Source: Patiria pectinifera
Taxonomy: Eukaryota > Echinodermata > Asteroidea > Valvatida > Asterinidae
Reading direction: 5' to 3'
Length of the DNA stretch: 64,000 nt
NCBI GenBank assembly: GCA_029964075.1
Contig: CM057142.1
Span: 32,800,392 to 32,864,391 of the forward strand
The position numbers were made by a program, and so were the translations under genes. The notes beneath the pieces are model-generated. The model was not told the origin of the DNA, made no database searches, and saw nothing but the letters and a program-made list of their open reading frames with translations. Of this stretch, positions 27,238 to 39,200 are shown one piece after another. Within the stretch, counting starts at the first letter, position 1, and each line of letters opens with the position of its first letter.

Positions 27238-30200
27238 GGAGGGGAACCAACCCCTTGCCCCCCCAACGCCCACTGTGCAATGTATGACTGTATTGTGCTA
27301 TTTCCTTAGTTATTTTTTATTAATGTGAAGTATTTAGAGTTTTAAAAATGGACTAAAAAATGGGTTTAAAAGGACTAAAAAAAAAAAACGAGCATTTCCA
27401 TCAGAATTCAAACAAATCTCTTTCATCATTTCACCTGTTGTGTTGTACTATTAGGACAAGCAGATCAGAGTTTTTTGACTGATTAATTTGGATTCTAATT
27501 TCAGATCTACTATTTACCTGTATCTTGTAGATGGTGTAGGGTTGAAGGTTTGACAGGATATGTGAGAATGTCGCGGAGGGTAACGTGGCCACTACGACGT
27601 CGTCTTGATAGACGTCGTAGCGGAGTATGTCTCCGTTGGGTTGGGCGGGTGACTGCCAGGAGACTCGGAGGGCTGAGGGGCTTAAGATGTTGATGGTGGG
27701 TATTGAAAAACCTTCAGGAGCTGAAAAAGGATATGGTTAGAAAAAAAAAGTTGATTAGGACGTTAAAGTTATGAACTTGAAAACTGTCAGTGAAGCTGCA
27801 TTTTACAGAGTTAGCTCCCAGCTTTCCGTTGATACATGCAATTATGTTTTTACTCTGTCTTCTAAATCATAATTTATACTGTGTGTTCATTGTTTAACTG
27901 ATAGTTTTCTTCCTTTTTTCCTTTTATATTGTTTGTTTAAATGCTTTCACGACCGAGTTCAAAACAAAAAGCTAAATCTTTCAATTGGCGATGTCGGTCT
28001 GATTCAGTGATGGTAGTAAAGGAGCTGTCCCAACAATGTACCATTGCTCTCGTGTGGACCTCTCCTTTCAACACACAATCTATATTAAGGGCATATAGGA
28101 TCATTTGCACTTCATGCAGTTTGTTCGTCTCCAAGTGTTATTACAACACTCCAAAGATGAATGTTCAAACCCAACCCTGTTGAGGTTTCAGCTCGGTGGA
28201 TGTCATTATTTTTTTGAGAAAACAGTCAAACACCATGAACAATCTGTTTCTCACAAAACACAATTTCATAAATGTTACTCTCTTTACTTCCAACAATCAG
28301 TCAGTTGACTGATCATTGGAAATCGCCTACATTTCTTGATTTCTTCTAAATGACAGCAAGCCAGATGGAATAATTTTACGGGGTATTTAATACCAGTACG
28401 ATCTAAAATCAGAGTAAGATTTTTTATAATAATTTGGTAGGTTGCTTGTGAAATAAATGCAAATGACCCTATAAGCCTTTAACAGAGAATTGTTTAGACA
28501 CGTCTTCTCACTTCTCCATTAGCCCAAACTCAGTGTCATTTTGATCGGTACATGCTCACCAAGTACATAACTGATTGTGGTACACTTAAAAAATAGTTCA
28601 GCACTTTTGTGTCCAAATTCGGCAGCAAATTTCCAATGAGATTAACAAAAAAAACATCAGCTCACCTCCATCCAGGGTTTCTACATAGGCCAGATTGCTG
28701 GACACATTGTAAGCACCGTTGTAGATGATCACTCTAAACTCATACAGCGTGTTGGGTATGAGTAGTCCTACGGTGGTAGAGCTCACGCCCGGCGGGTAGG
28801 TGGCCGTGGTTCGAATCCCGGGGGTGGAGCTGGCACCGTACTCGACGAAATAGTTGACGACACTGCCCTTCAATTCTTGTAAGGCTGGGAAATAGGACAT
28901 TAATGTTGTCACTGTCAAAAACATGATGAAGTGACTGGGTTCTGGAAAATTTTTCTTATTAAACGATGTCGATACATTTAGGTTTTGGCGCTCTGAAAAA
29001 TATATTTTGAAATATTACTATTTCCTTCTTCCCTGCCTCTTTGATATATTACTGAGATTTTACTTTTATATGTGGGGATTCCATGAGAAAGTGGAAAATT
29101 TAATATTTATGAAATCTTCCAAACTGCAGGCATCACAACCTCAACTGTGGTATCAAGTTATAGGGGACAACAATACTTTTCATTTGAGTGATATGACAGT
29201 GAGATGGAATGTGGTCAAGTGCAAATTTTTTTGTCAAACAAACTTTTTGGGATGCTAAAATTACAGACTTTAGGTAGTAATTTTGACACCTTGTCTTTAC
29301 ATGCAAATGCTGCAAAATGTTTTGTGAGTTTTTGTTTTCAAGGCATGTTACCTTTTTCTATCTTGACCTTTCATTCAAATCAAGAAATAACACAATGAGA
29401 GCTTCTACTTTCACATGACGACAAAAAGCTCAGCTTGAAACTGCCAACAAACTCTAAAACTCACTAGGTGTGGTCCAGGTCAGGGACACAGTCACATGAT
29501 CCAGGGCGATCGCAGACAGCGATGCACCGACGGACGGCCGGCCAGCCAAGGTTATGACCTCATTGCTGGAGTTAGAGGTCAATGAGCCAACATCGTTGGA
29601 GACAGTGACCCGGTACTGGTAGGTGGTGTAGGTAGTCAAGCCAAGATCAGCATAGAAGGTTTGAGTGCCGCTGTAGATGAGCTGCCAGAAACCAATACCG
29701 ATTGGGGTTCCTGTAAGCAGTGGACAACAAGATACATATATGTTATAAATATTGAACACATTTCCTAAAAAAAGTCGATCCAAAAATCAATCTTAGCTAC
29801 ATAAGTAATGTTATTGGTAAGCATTTCATTAAAAGAGAAAGCTGAGATGAGTTGCCAGAAACCAATACCAATTGGGGTTCCTAAGAACAGTGGACAACAA
29901 GGTATGTCATAAAAATATTGAACAAATTTCCTAAAAATGTTTGATCCACAAATCAATCTAAACTACATAAAAAATGTTATTGGTAAGCATTTTCTTAAAA
30001 GAGAAGGCAGAAAACTGTGGCCTAAATACTGTGACATTTTTCAGTTATATTTAGCATTGCACAATCTTCGAGACAGTCGGGATACAATGTGTAAAAGATT
30101 GACTCTTTCTTAAAGAAAATCCTATCAATCCCAAAACCCATTTTATTTCCAGTCAATTTAATGGAATACTTAACGTATTAGCAGCTGTATAACATTGTAT

Positions 30201-33200
30201 TACATTGCGTTTATACACTGAAGAAGCCACAAAACCATTGAGTGCTCGCGCAGTTTTGGGTGCTACAGTGAGTAAAAGGCAGGGCTGTTTCAGATGCTAC
30301 TATGACTAACGAGTAAACAGGTAGCAAAACAATTTGCTACACCAAAAAATTCTCAAACTCATTCAAAGGTAAAGACATGCTAGCGCATGCCTGCATTGAC
30401 AATTTTATTTAGACTCTGCATTATTTACTCCTTCTGGTTTCTTCAAAGTGGATGAAGGTTCTTGAAAATGAAAAAGGCATGCTTGGAGAAAGTGTGTATT
30501 TAGAAATGGCATCGTTCTTAATTAACCTTTTCGTTTTTGAATAGGTGCATTAAAGAAAAGCATACAGGCATTTAGGATCTTTTGCATTTATCCCAAAAGT
30601 AACTCTTGAATTATTCTCAGTTGACTTGTATACAGAATGTATTGCTACTAAACACTCAGTAAATGATTCCGTCTGGCTTGCTGTCATTTAGAAGAAACCA
30701 AGAAATGTAGGTGATTACCAACAATCAGTCAATCGACTGATCGTTGGACAAAATCGTGTTTTGTGAACAAAAGATTGTGCATGCTTTTTCACTGTTTTCT
30801 CAAAAATTGTAATATCCATTGAGCTGATACTTCAACTGGTTAGGTTTTGAACATTCTTCTTTGGATTTTGAGTGGTTTTATTACTGGAAACGAACAAAAT
30901 GCAAAAAGAGCGGATGATCGTATATGCTAATAAGTAAGCTAGTCAACTAACTATCCCAGCTTTACACAGGTAAAATGTCACTGTAATCTACAATTCAAAA
31001 TCACCTCAAAGTCAAAATTACCTGGCTGAAGCGGTTCCCTGATCTTCATCCTGTGCAACTCGTATCTGATGTTAGGCCCATTGGGACCGGTGGGGGGACT
31101 CCAACTGACCGAGATGTAGGTCTGCGTGATGGCGTCGCCTCTAGGGGGCGCCTGGCCCACGGGGATGTAGGGATCGGTCTGGGCCGGTGTGCCGCTACTC
31201 TCTGTACAGCCGCCGATGGTACAGGCTTCTATGCTCACTGTTATGGAAAGTTTACATTCAGTCAATCAGTTGCAAGATTCATGTAGCCATGCCAATGATA
31301 AGATTTGTGATAAGATTTCAGTTGAAATCAATGCAAGTTCCATGTGAGGTTCACATCCAGTGCATGTGAGGTTCACATCCAGTGCATGTGAGGTTCACAT
31401 CCAGTGCATGTGAGGTTCACATCCAATGCATGTGAGGTTCACTTGAGTTTCATGTGAGTTTCATTAAACTTTCATAGGATTATCAGCTTCATGTCAGGTT
31501 GGTGTGAGGTTTGTATGAGGTTCACATGAATAGAAGTTCATGTGAGGTTAATGTGAGGTTCATTTGGGGATTATGCGAGGTTCAATGGAGATCTCAGTGA
31601 AGTTCATGTGAGCATTTGAGATCACTACTGAGGGAATTTTTGTTGACAAAATCTCCTGAATGTAGGATTCTTTATAATTTCTTTGCATATACTGTAAAAA
31701 AAATATGTTTTTTTTAATGATACACTATAGTTAAAGGTAATGGACACCATTTGCAAAGAAAAGGTGTTTTTGCCGATTCAAGGAACAGCAATGTGATAAA
31801 AGGGAAGCAGGTTATTGAAAAACCAACCTGTCGAACTTTCGGTTCGGTAGATATGCTTTGCAGAAAACTGTGAATTGACGTTCAAGCATAGGTTTCTGTT
31901 GAAAGCGCGATGGTTTTGTCCTAACCACTGCGAGGAAACGATGGTAATTCCTCATTTCTCGAAAATGAAGGCAAACTTAGTGCAAGGATTTCACACGATG
32001 TCTGATCCTATTATTTACTTACAATCAAGTAGGCTACTTGATGATATTTTTACAGTTTCACTTTTGAAAGATTGAAAATGGTGTCCAATTCCATAAAAGC
32101 ACAAATTGTGCAACAATTTACAGCTTTTCAGTCTTCGAAAGGACAGTTCAGCGAACAAACTGAGACATATCCAAGTTACTGTAAGAGAACTGACCTAGGT
32201 AGTTGGTATAGGGTACCAGACCACTGACTACTCTGCTAGTACCGTTGGTATCTCCGATGTACACCCTTGGCTGTGGCATCCGTATGGTGTAGCTGATGAT
32301 TTCACCATTGGTGAGAACCGGTGGTTGCCAGGCAACCAGCACTGACTGGTGATCTAGGATGGTTACGCTGGGTGGATTTACTCCCCCTGGAGCTTTGGTG
32401 TAAAAAAAAAAAAATGTACTGTTCTGAATCACTTGTCAAGTATTGACGATCAATAATAAAAAGCTTGAAAAAAAAATCAAAAAAAATTAATTCTCCATCG
32501 TCAAATACTCTACAGATACCCATCTCCAACCTTTTGATTTGAATTAAATACTTCTGATTGAACCATATTCCATGTTATTAATGAAAATTCTATTTTCTTT
32601 TTACTAAAAGCATAGTTTTATAACAATGTTTTAAAAATCCAACAAGTAATCCTTTCCTCTAGAGAGAGTCATTTTTCAATTTCCAACTGTTTTTTTCTAG
32701 TTTAAAAAAAAACTGCTACAAACTGGTTACGCTGGGTGGATTTACTCCCCCTGGAGCTTTGGTGTTAAAACAAAACACTCTAATTGTACTCTTCTGAATC
32801 ACTTGTCATGTATTGACAATCAATAAAAAAAAAACTTGAAAAAAAATCAATTCTCCATCGTCAAATACTCTACAGATACCCATCTCCAACCTTTTGATTT
32901 GAATTAAATACTTCTGATTGAACCATATTCCATGTTATTAATGGAAAACTCAATATTCTTTTAACTAAAAGCATAGTTTTACAGCAATGTCTTAAAAATC
33001 CAACAAATAATCTTTTCCTTTACAGACGGTCATTTCTCAATTTCCAACTTTTTTCTAGTTAAAAAAAAAATGCTACCAACTGTTGAGATACCGAATCAAG
33101 GACTACATGGTTTAACTTGACCCTCTAAAAATCCTAACATATATTTCAAACAATTTCAAAGAATTTAATCAAAAAATCATTTAATAATGCAGACAACCAA

Positions 33201-36200
33201 TAAAAAGCCATAAACAAAACACTCTGACTTGTATCTGACTGTTCGGTCCTTATCATTTGAATTAAGAAGTTCTTAAAAATCATCAAGCACAAATTGAAGG
33301 CAACGATGCTTACCGGCCGAGAGTGTTGTGACCGTCTGCCATAAGCTAGAGGAACTGCCAATACCGTTACGGACCCTGACCCTGTACTCAAAGACCGTGT
33401 AGGGAGTGACGGCCGGGGATTGGTCTAGGTAGACCAACGGGCTGGACGGCCCGATGGATACCACCGTGGTGACGGCAGCAAGGCCCTTGATGCGGCGTTG
33501 AATCTCGTAACCAGTCAGGACCCCGCTGGGGGAGTCGGGGGGAGACCAGGTGATCAGGACAGATGTGGGTGTCTCGGAGCGCAGGGTGGGCGCCGCTAGC
33601 CCTGACGGAACTGTGTGTGGAGGGGGAGGGAATATTAGAGTTCGCAGCATGTCATAAAAACAAAATTCCCTGAGTTTTTTTCCTGACCTTTCCCTGAGAA
33701 ATTTCCAAAATTCTATGAGAAGTATTTTCACTAAAAAACGAGGTTGCTGGTCAAGAAATGGTGCAGCACAGCCAATTGTCATTGTCTGGAGAGGTTTGTA
33801 ATATTCACACTGCAGAAACACTAAAAAGCCACCCATACTGGAATTTGCATCCTTGTGGAGACATTCCTTTGTTCTTGTGTACTAAAGTTTTCGAGTATGA
33901 AAGTGTAGTTTAAAAATGCTCTTATTTTAACCAGAATTAATTTCCTTGGCTGAAATTCAGACTTAATATCCCTTTCCTAAAACTCTTCCATTTGCGATGG
34001 ATCAACATAGCTTGGAAATTCCTAGTTTTTGAGTAAAATCCACATATCTATTTCGTGAAAACCTTGTGGAGACGTATTCATCTATAGAAATTGCCCTGTG
34101 GAGATGTATACAATCTTTTGTTCCCTATTGAACACACGTCTCCAGAGGGTACGGTGTATCAGATCACCATAGCCAGTCAGTCAATGGGCACAACTTGGAC
34201 CCATGGCACAAGATGCACATATGCCAAACTGGCGAAAACCTTTCCCTTCTAGGTCACTGTCAAATTCCCTGTTTTTCCTAAATTCCCAGAGTTTTGCCTG
34301 ACTGCAAAAATGGAAACTCATGTTCAAGGTTGTCCTTGATTTCCAGAGCGGCAGCGAACCCTGAAGATTAGCACCCAACAAATTGCTTCCTCAAACAGAG
34401 GCCTTAAATCTTGTAAAGCCACACTAGAACAAGGCCGAGATTTTGAAAACTTTCATAAAATATGAAAAATCTGAACTTTTCGCTTACTTGCTTGAGGCGT
34501 CCTATAAGTCAATGAGTGCACACTGCTTGTACATCCAGCACTGTTACACATCTCAACATGGTAGTTATAATCAGTGTATGGCATAAGACCATCGGCTAGG
34601 AACTCAGTCGCGTTGCCTGGCAGCTGTAAACACAAACACAGAGACAGAGTTAGTAAAAAAAATAGTTATTTGCCTTCAAACAGTTTTTTTTGCATATTCG
34701 CTTAGTAAGGCTTAAAGCCACTCCAGGTACAGGGCCACAAGAGAAATTATAATAAGAGTAAGTACTCTGGAAAAACTGAAGGTAGGAATTAACATTCCTC
34801 TTGAAACAGGACAGATCATAGGTTGGAGGGAAACAAGCACCAGGCAAGGAATTCCAAAGAGATGCAGCACGTGGGAAAAATGCTATTGGAATATCCTTTT
34901 GTTCTACATCTAGGTAATGGCAACAGTGTATGAATGAGAACAGGCAGAAAGCTGAGTTTCTCTCTCAAACACTGTGATTGGAGGAACCAGGTTGGACAGA
35001 CTAATGGAGCCATGACCATGAAAATATCATTAATTGAGGGTAAAAGCAGAGTCATCAGAACACAAAACCTGACTAAAGTACCTTTTCGGGATAGAACTGC
35101 CCATTTTTCAGATTTCACTTAACAATCTTTTGCCGGGATTAGCTGATGGTCCATGTGGGTTAATTTGAGGTGAAAAAAATAGGACTTGAGCGGATGCAGC
35201 CCTCATTTTTCAATTGTCTTCCTGCATTTTTCATTAACCAGGATCCCCCACCGACTGTATTTCTGAAGGTGAATTGTTTATCAGTACACTAGTGTCAGAG
35301 AATTCCCCAAAAGCTATCTCCTTTTTTTAACTGCTGATTTTATGAATTGGGTATTAACCCCATTCCATGGACCAGTAACGGAGGTTTAACAAAAAAGATT
35401 ATACATATGTGTCAACTGAAAACTAACAAACTACACAATCATGATAATATAACTTGAGGATTAAAAAACAAACCACTGACTTGATTTTGTTGGAACTTCA
35501 TTTGGATCTAAGGGGCAAGAGTTTTAGTAGGTTTTCCTTAGTCATATATTTGTTTATGAATTGTGAAGCGCATTGCGAGCTCAGACGGTCCTGAAATGCG
35601 CTATATAAGAATGTGTTATTATTATTAATATTATGGGTGCAACAAAAGGATGTTTATATCGGATACAGACGCCTTATAAATGTTCATTATTATTATTATT
35701 ATTATATTTGGCTTACATTTACACAAACCAAAAGAGATCTTAGGAAATTCCTTATAGTCCACTGACTAATCTTGACTTACAATTTGCCTGAGTAGGTTGT
35801 TCTGGTACAGCCTGACTCTACTGATGATGCCGTTGGGTTGCTCTGGCTGCTCCCATGTTACCAGCATGCTGAAGGCATCCAAGATGGCCGCCATGGGAGG
35901 GTCAATTGGCCCAGGTGCTGTGGGGGGAAAAGAAAAACATTATTTGATTGAATGCAACGACATTAATACATAACTGGGTAAAGATTAACAGTGCTGTAGT
36001 CGAGGTACATGAGATGGATCACAACCACATCGCAAGTCCAATCAAAACATCAGAAGTCTGGTCACACGTACATCGCAAGTCCGATCAAAATATCACATAT
36101 CCGATCACAGGTACATCGCAAGTCTGATCACAAGTACACCACAAGTCTGCTCACAAGTACATCGCAAGTGCAATCAAAATATCACAAGTCCGATCACAGG

Positions 36201-39200
36201 TACATCGTAAGTCTGATCACAAGTACACCGCAAGTCCGATCACAAGTACATCACAAGTCCGATCACAAGTACATCACAAGTACAATCAAAACATCACAAG
36301 TCCAATCACAAGTACATCGCAAGTCTGAACAAAACATCAGAAGTCTGATCACAAGTACATCGCAAGTCCGATCACAAGTACATTGCAAGTCTGAACAAAA
36401 CATCAGAAGTCTGATCGCAAGTACATCGCAAGTCCAATCAAAACAAAATAAGTCTGATCACAAGTACATCGCAAGTCCGATCACAAGTACATCGCAAGTC
36501 TGAACAAAACATCAGAAGTCTGATCACAAGGACATCGCAAGTCCGATCACAAGTACATCGCAAGTCTGAACAAAACATCAGAAGTCTGATCACAAGTACA
36601 TCGCAAGTCCAATCAAAACAAAATAAGTCTGATCACAAGTACATCACAAGTCCAGTCACAAGTACATCTCAAGTCCAATCAAAACATCACAAGTCTGATC
36701 ACAAGTTCAGTTACAAGTAACAGGGGATAGACAGTAACAAAAGATAATAATCAAGAACTTGAGCTATTCCCGATTCAGAAAATCTGCCACCAAAGTTGCA
36801 AATTCTACATCTTGGAAAATGTAATCTTCGCTTCGTGGAAAGGAACATTCCATCTGTCACCTCTCGAAATTATTCTTACCATCTGACCATTGCACTCATA
36901 AACATTCATTATTTGTATACTATTTTAATACACATGTATGAAGTTGGTGCACCGGCATGTACTGAATGCCACTCAAATTTGGCATCAGAAATCCCATCTA
37001 TAGTTTATACAGGCCTACATGCAACAGACAAATCAAAGAGTGTGTGTTGATTTTTTTAAATGGGAAGGCTTGGCTAAACCTTGAGTTTTTGAGAGAACTC
37101 ACCAGCCTCCGAGGTAAACGCAGCTGTCCAGCCACTCTCTGTCTCGCCGTAGTTATTACTCGCTATGACTCGGAACTCATACTCGGTGTAGGGACTCAGG
37201 CCAGTCTTGATGAAGCTAGTCACAGTGACTGGACTATCAAACAGGCTAGAGGATTCAAGAGAAACAAAGTAATAAATTAATGAGGGCAAATTTTGCAATT
37301 CACAGTACAGTGGAAAGCCGCTACAACGAACATCGCGGGAGCCACAGAAATGGTTCGTACATGTAATGGCAATCGTTTGGCGTAGCAATTTTAAGCTGCT
37401 GGTGCTCCGGTACTCACTTTTCAATAAATAGCGCCCTTCAGAACTTCACCCTGCATGCCCTGATAGTTACTGAAAGACAACTTTGAACATGTGCCGACTA
37501 TTGAATTATGTCATTATACAGTTTTTGAGCTCACTACCTACAGCGATGGGTGGCTTTCCCCTTCTATTCCTTCGGGACGTAAAAGCCACTTGTCGCTCTT
37601 CTCTTGACATTGATATTTTCAACATTAATGTTCGGTACGTTTTGTAACACAAAAATTGGGAGCCAAGGACATTGTTTGGTATAGCCGAATGTTCGGTATA
37701 GCGGTGTTCGGTATAGTGGTGTTCGGTATATGTTCCACTGTACATCATGGTAAAAAGTAAACAAAAAATGTGATATAGGCGTTAAAATATAAAAGAGCTG
37801 TCATTCCCCAAATAACATGTTCATCATTATTATTAATAATGAGGCTTCGCCTCGCCCGCTTCACTGGTGTCGGGGGTGAGGGTAAGGGGGAGGGGGTGGG
37901 GGTTGTGGGCGGTGGATGAAATGGTACCCTTGCCTTTGCCTCGGGTACCATCTGCCCCCACACACAAAAATGGCCCACTCCACAGAGGGTAATGTACTCA
38001 CTCCTCTTGAAGTCCTGGCTGCAGGGTTGGCCGGAACTGTAGCTGGTACTTGGCGTCACCGGGTGCGTTGTTCCTTGCTGGGACCTGCCACTGGGCACGG
38101 ATGGATGTCGAGGACAGGGTTACCAGTGTAGGCGGGAACACACCATCAGGACCTCAAGAATTGAAGCACAGAATCAAAGACTGTCAGTGGAGTTTTACAT
38201 CAATGTTGTATCTTGTTAAGCGCACATAGGATCATTTGCACTTACCCCAAAAGTAACCTACCAAATTATTATCAAAAACCTCACTTGGATTACAGATCCT
38301 ACTGGTACTAGACACCCCGTGAAATTATTCCATCTGGCTTGCTGTCATTTGGAAGAACGAGGGTGATTTCCAACGAACAGTCAATTGTTCATAAGATGGA
38401 ATTTTGCGTCGGGGTGATGTAAATCAAATTAGGTTTTGCCCTTCACCGACGTATATAAACACTGTATACTCTGTGTGTTTATTCGAACCAGCCAACCGAT
38501 CCCGTTAGCTCGGTGGTCGAGTGGTAAGACATCTGCACTAGAAAGCAGGAGGTCGTGGGTTTGAGTCCCACCCGAGTGATTTTTCAACTTTCACTCAGGA
38601 GGTAACACACTGAGTATACAGTGTTTATATACGTTGGTGAAGGGCAAAACCTAATTTGATGAACAGTTAATTGACTGGTTTTGGGAAATAACATGTTTAT
38701 ACATTGACGAAATCATGTTTTGTGATAAAAAATGATTGTGCATGTTTTTTTCACTGTACATGTAGTCTTGAAAAGTGTAATATCCACTGAGCTGAAACTT
38801 CAACAGCTTAGGTTTTTCTACATTCTTCTTTGGATTTGTCTTGTCCCGTTACTGCAAAAACCACCACGATTGGGCTATGTATGAAAAGCAAAATGATCCT
38901 TTATGCACAATAGTTGTTGTCTTATACTTGTTCATGTTTTTTTGAGAATCACTATGTTATTTTGAAAAAAATTCTACATTTTCAATGTGGGCTAGTTTTA
39001 CCACTTGAAGGAATTAATACTTGTATAATATTTCTAAGGCCTTAATTTAAGAAAAAAAAGTGGAAAAAAAAGCAACAAGTGGAATTATTTATGCACTTAC
39101 TTCCTTTTGGCATGCGCACGTCTTGCTGGTTGCTGAGCAGGCTGCCCTTAGTGTTGTAGCCTAGTACCTGCACCGTGTAGGGTGAGTCCGGGATCAGACC

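Larger units (their letters stand above)
38215..38910. mobile_element. MITE family A, copy 6, split by a nested element
   Basis: Ends TTAAGCGCACATAGGATCAT and AAATGATCCTTTATGC. Left half of the palindrome (CAACGAACAGTCAATTG) stops at about 38387, right half (TTAATTGACTGG) resumes at about 38668. Confidence 0.85.

Noticed and set aside
29765-29956. Alternative exon 29 starting in the duplicate (GTPIGIGFWQLIS)
   Set aside because: Only the first 35 bases are exon-like. No donor keeps the frame and the FN3 remainder is missing.
33611-33836. Open frame upstream of exon 26 continuing to 33836
   Set aside because: The acceptor CACACACAG|TT at 33610 and the phase with exon 25 show the upstream part is intron.
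36009-36503. 164-codon plus-strand open frame with repeated KSDHKYIAS motifs
   Set aside because: It is the translation of a 23-bp minisatellite inside an intron. The repeat simply lacks stops in this frame.
38501-38579. Functional tRNA-Ser gene
   Set aside because: No long variable arm expected of tRNA-Ser, one base missing in the acceptor stem, and it lies inside a mobile foldback.
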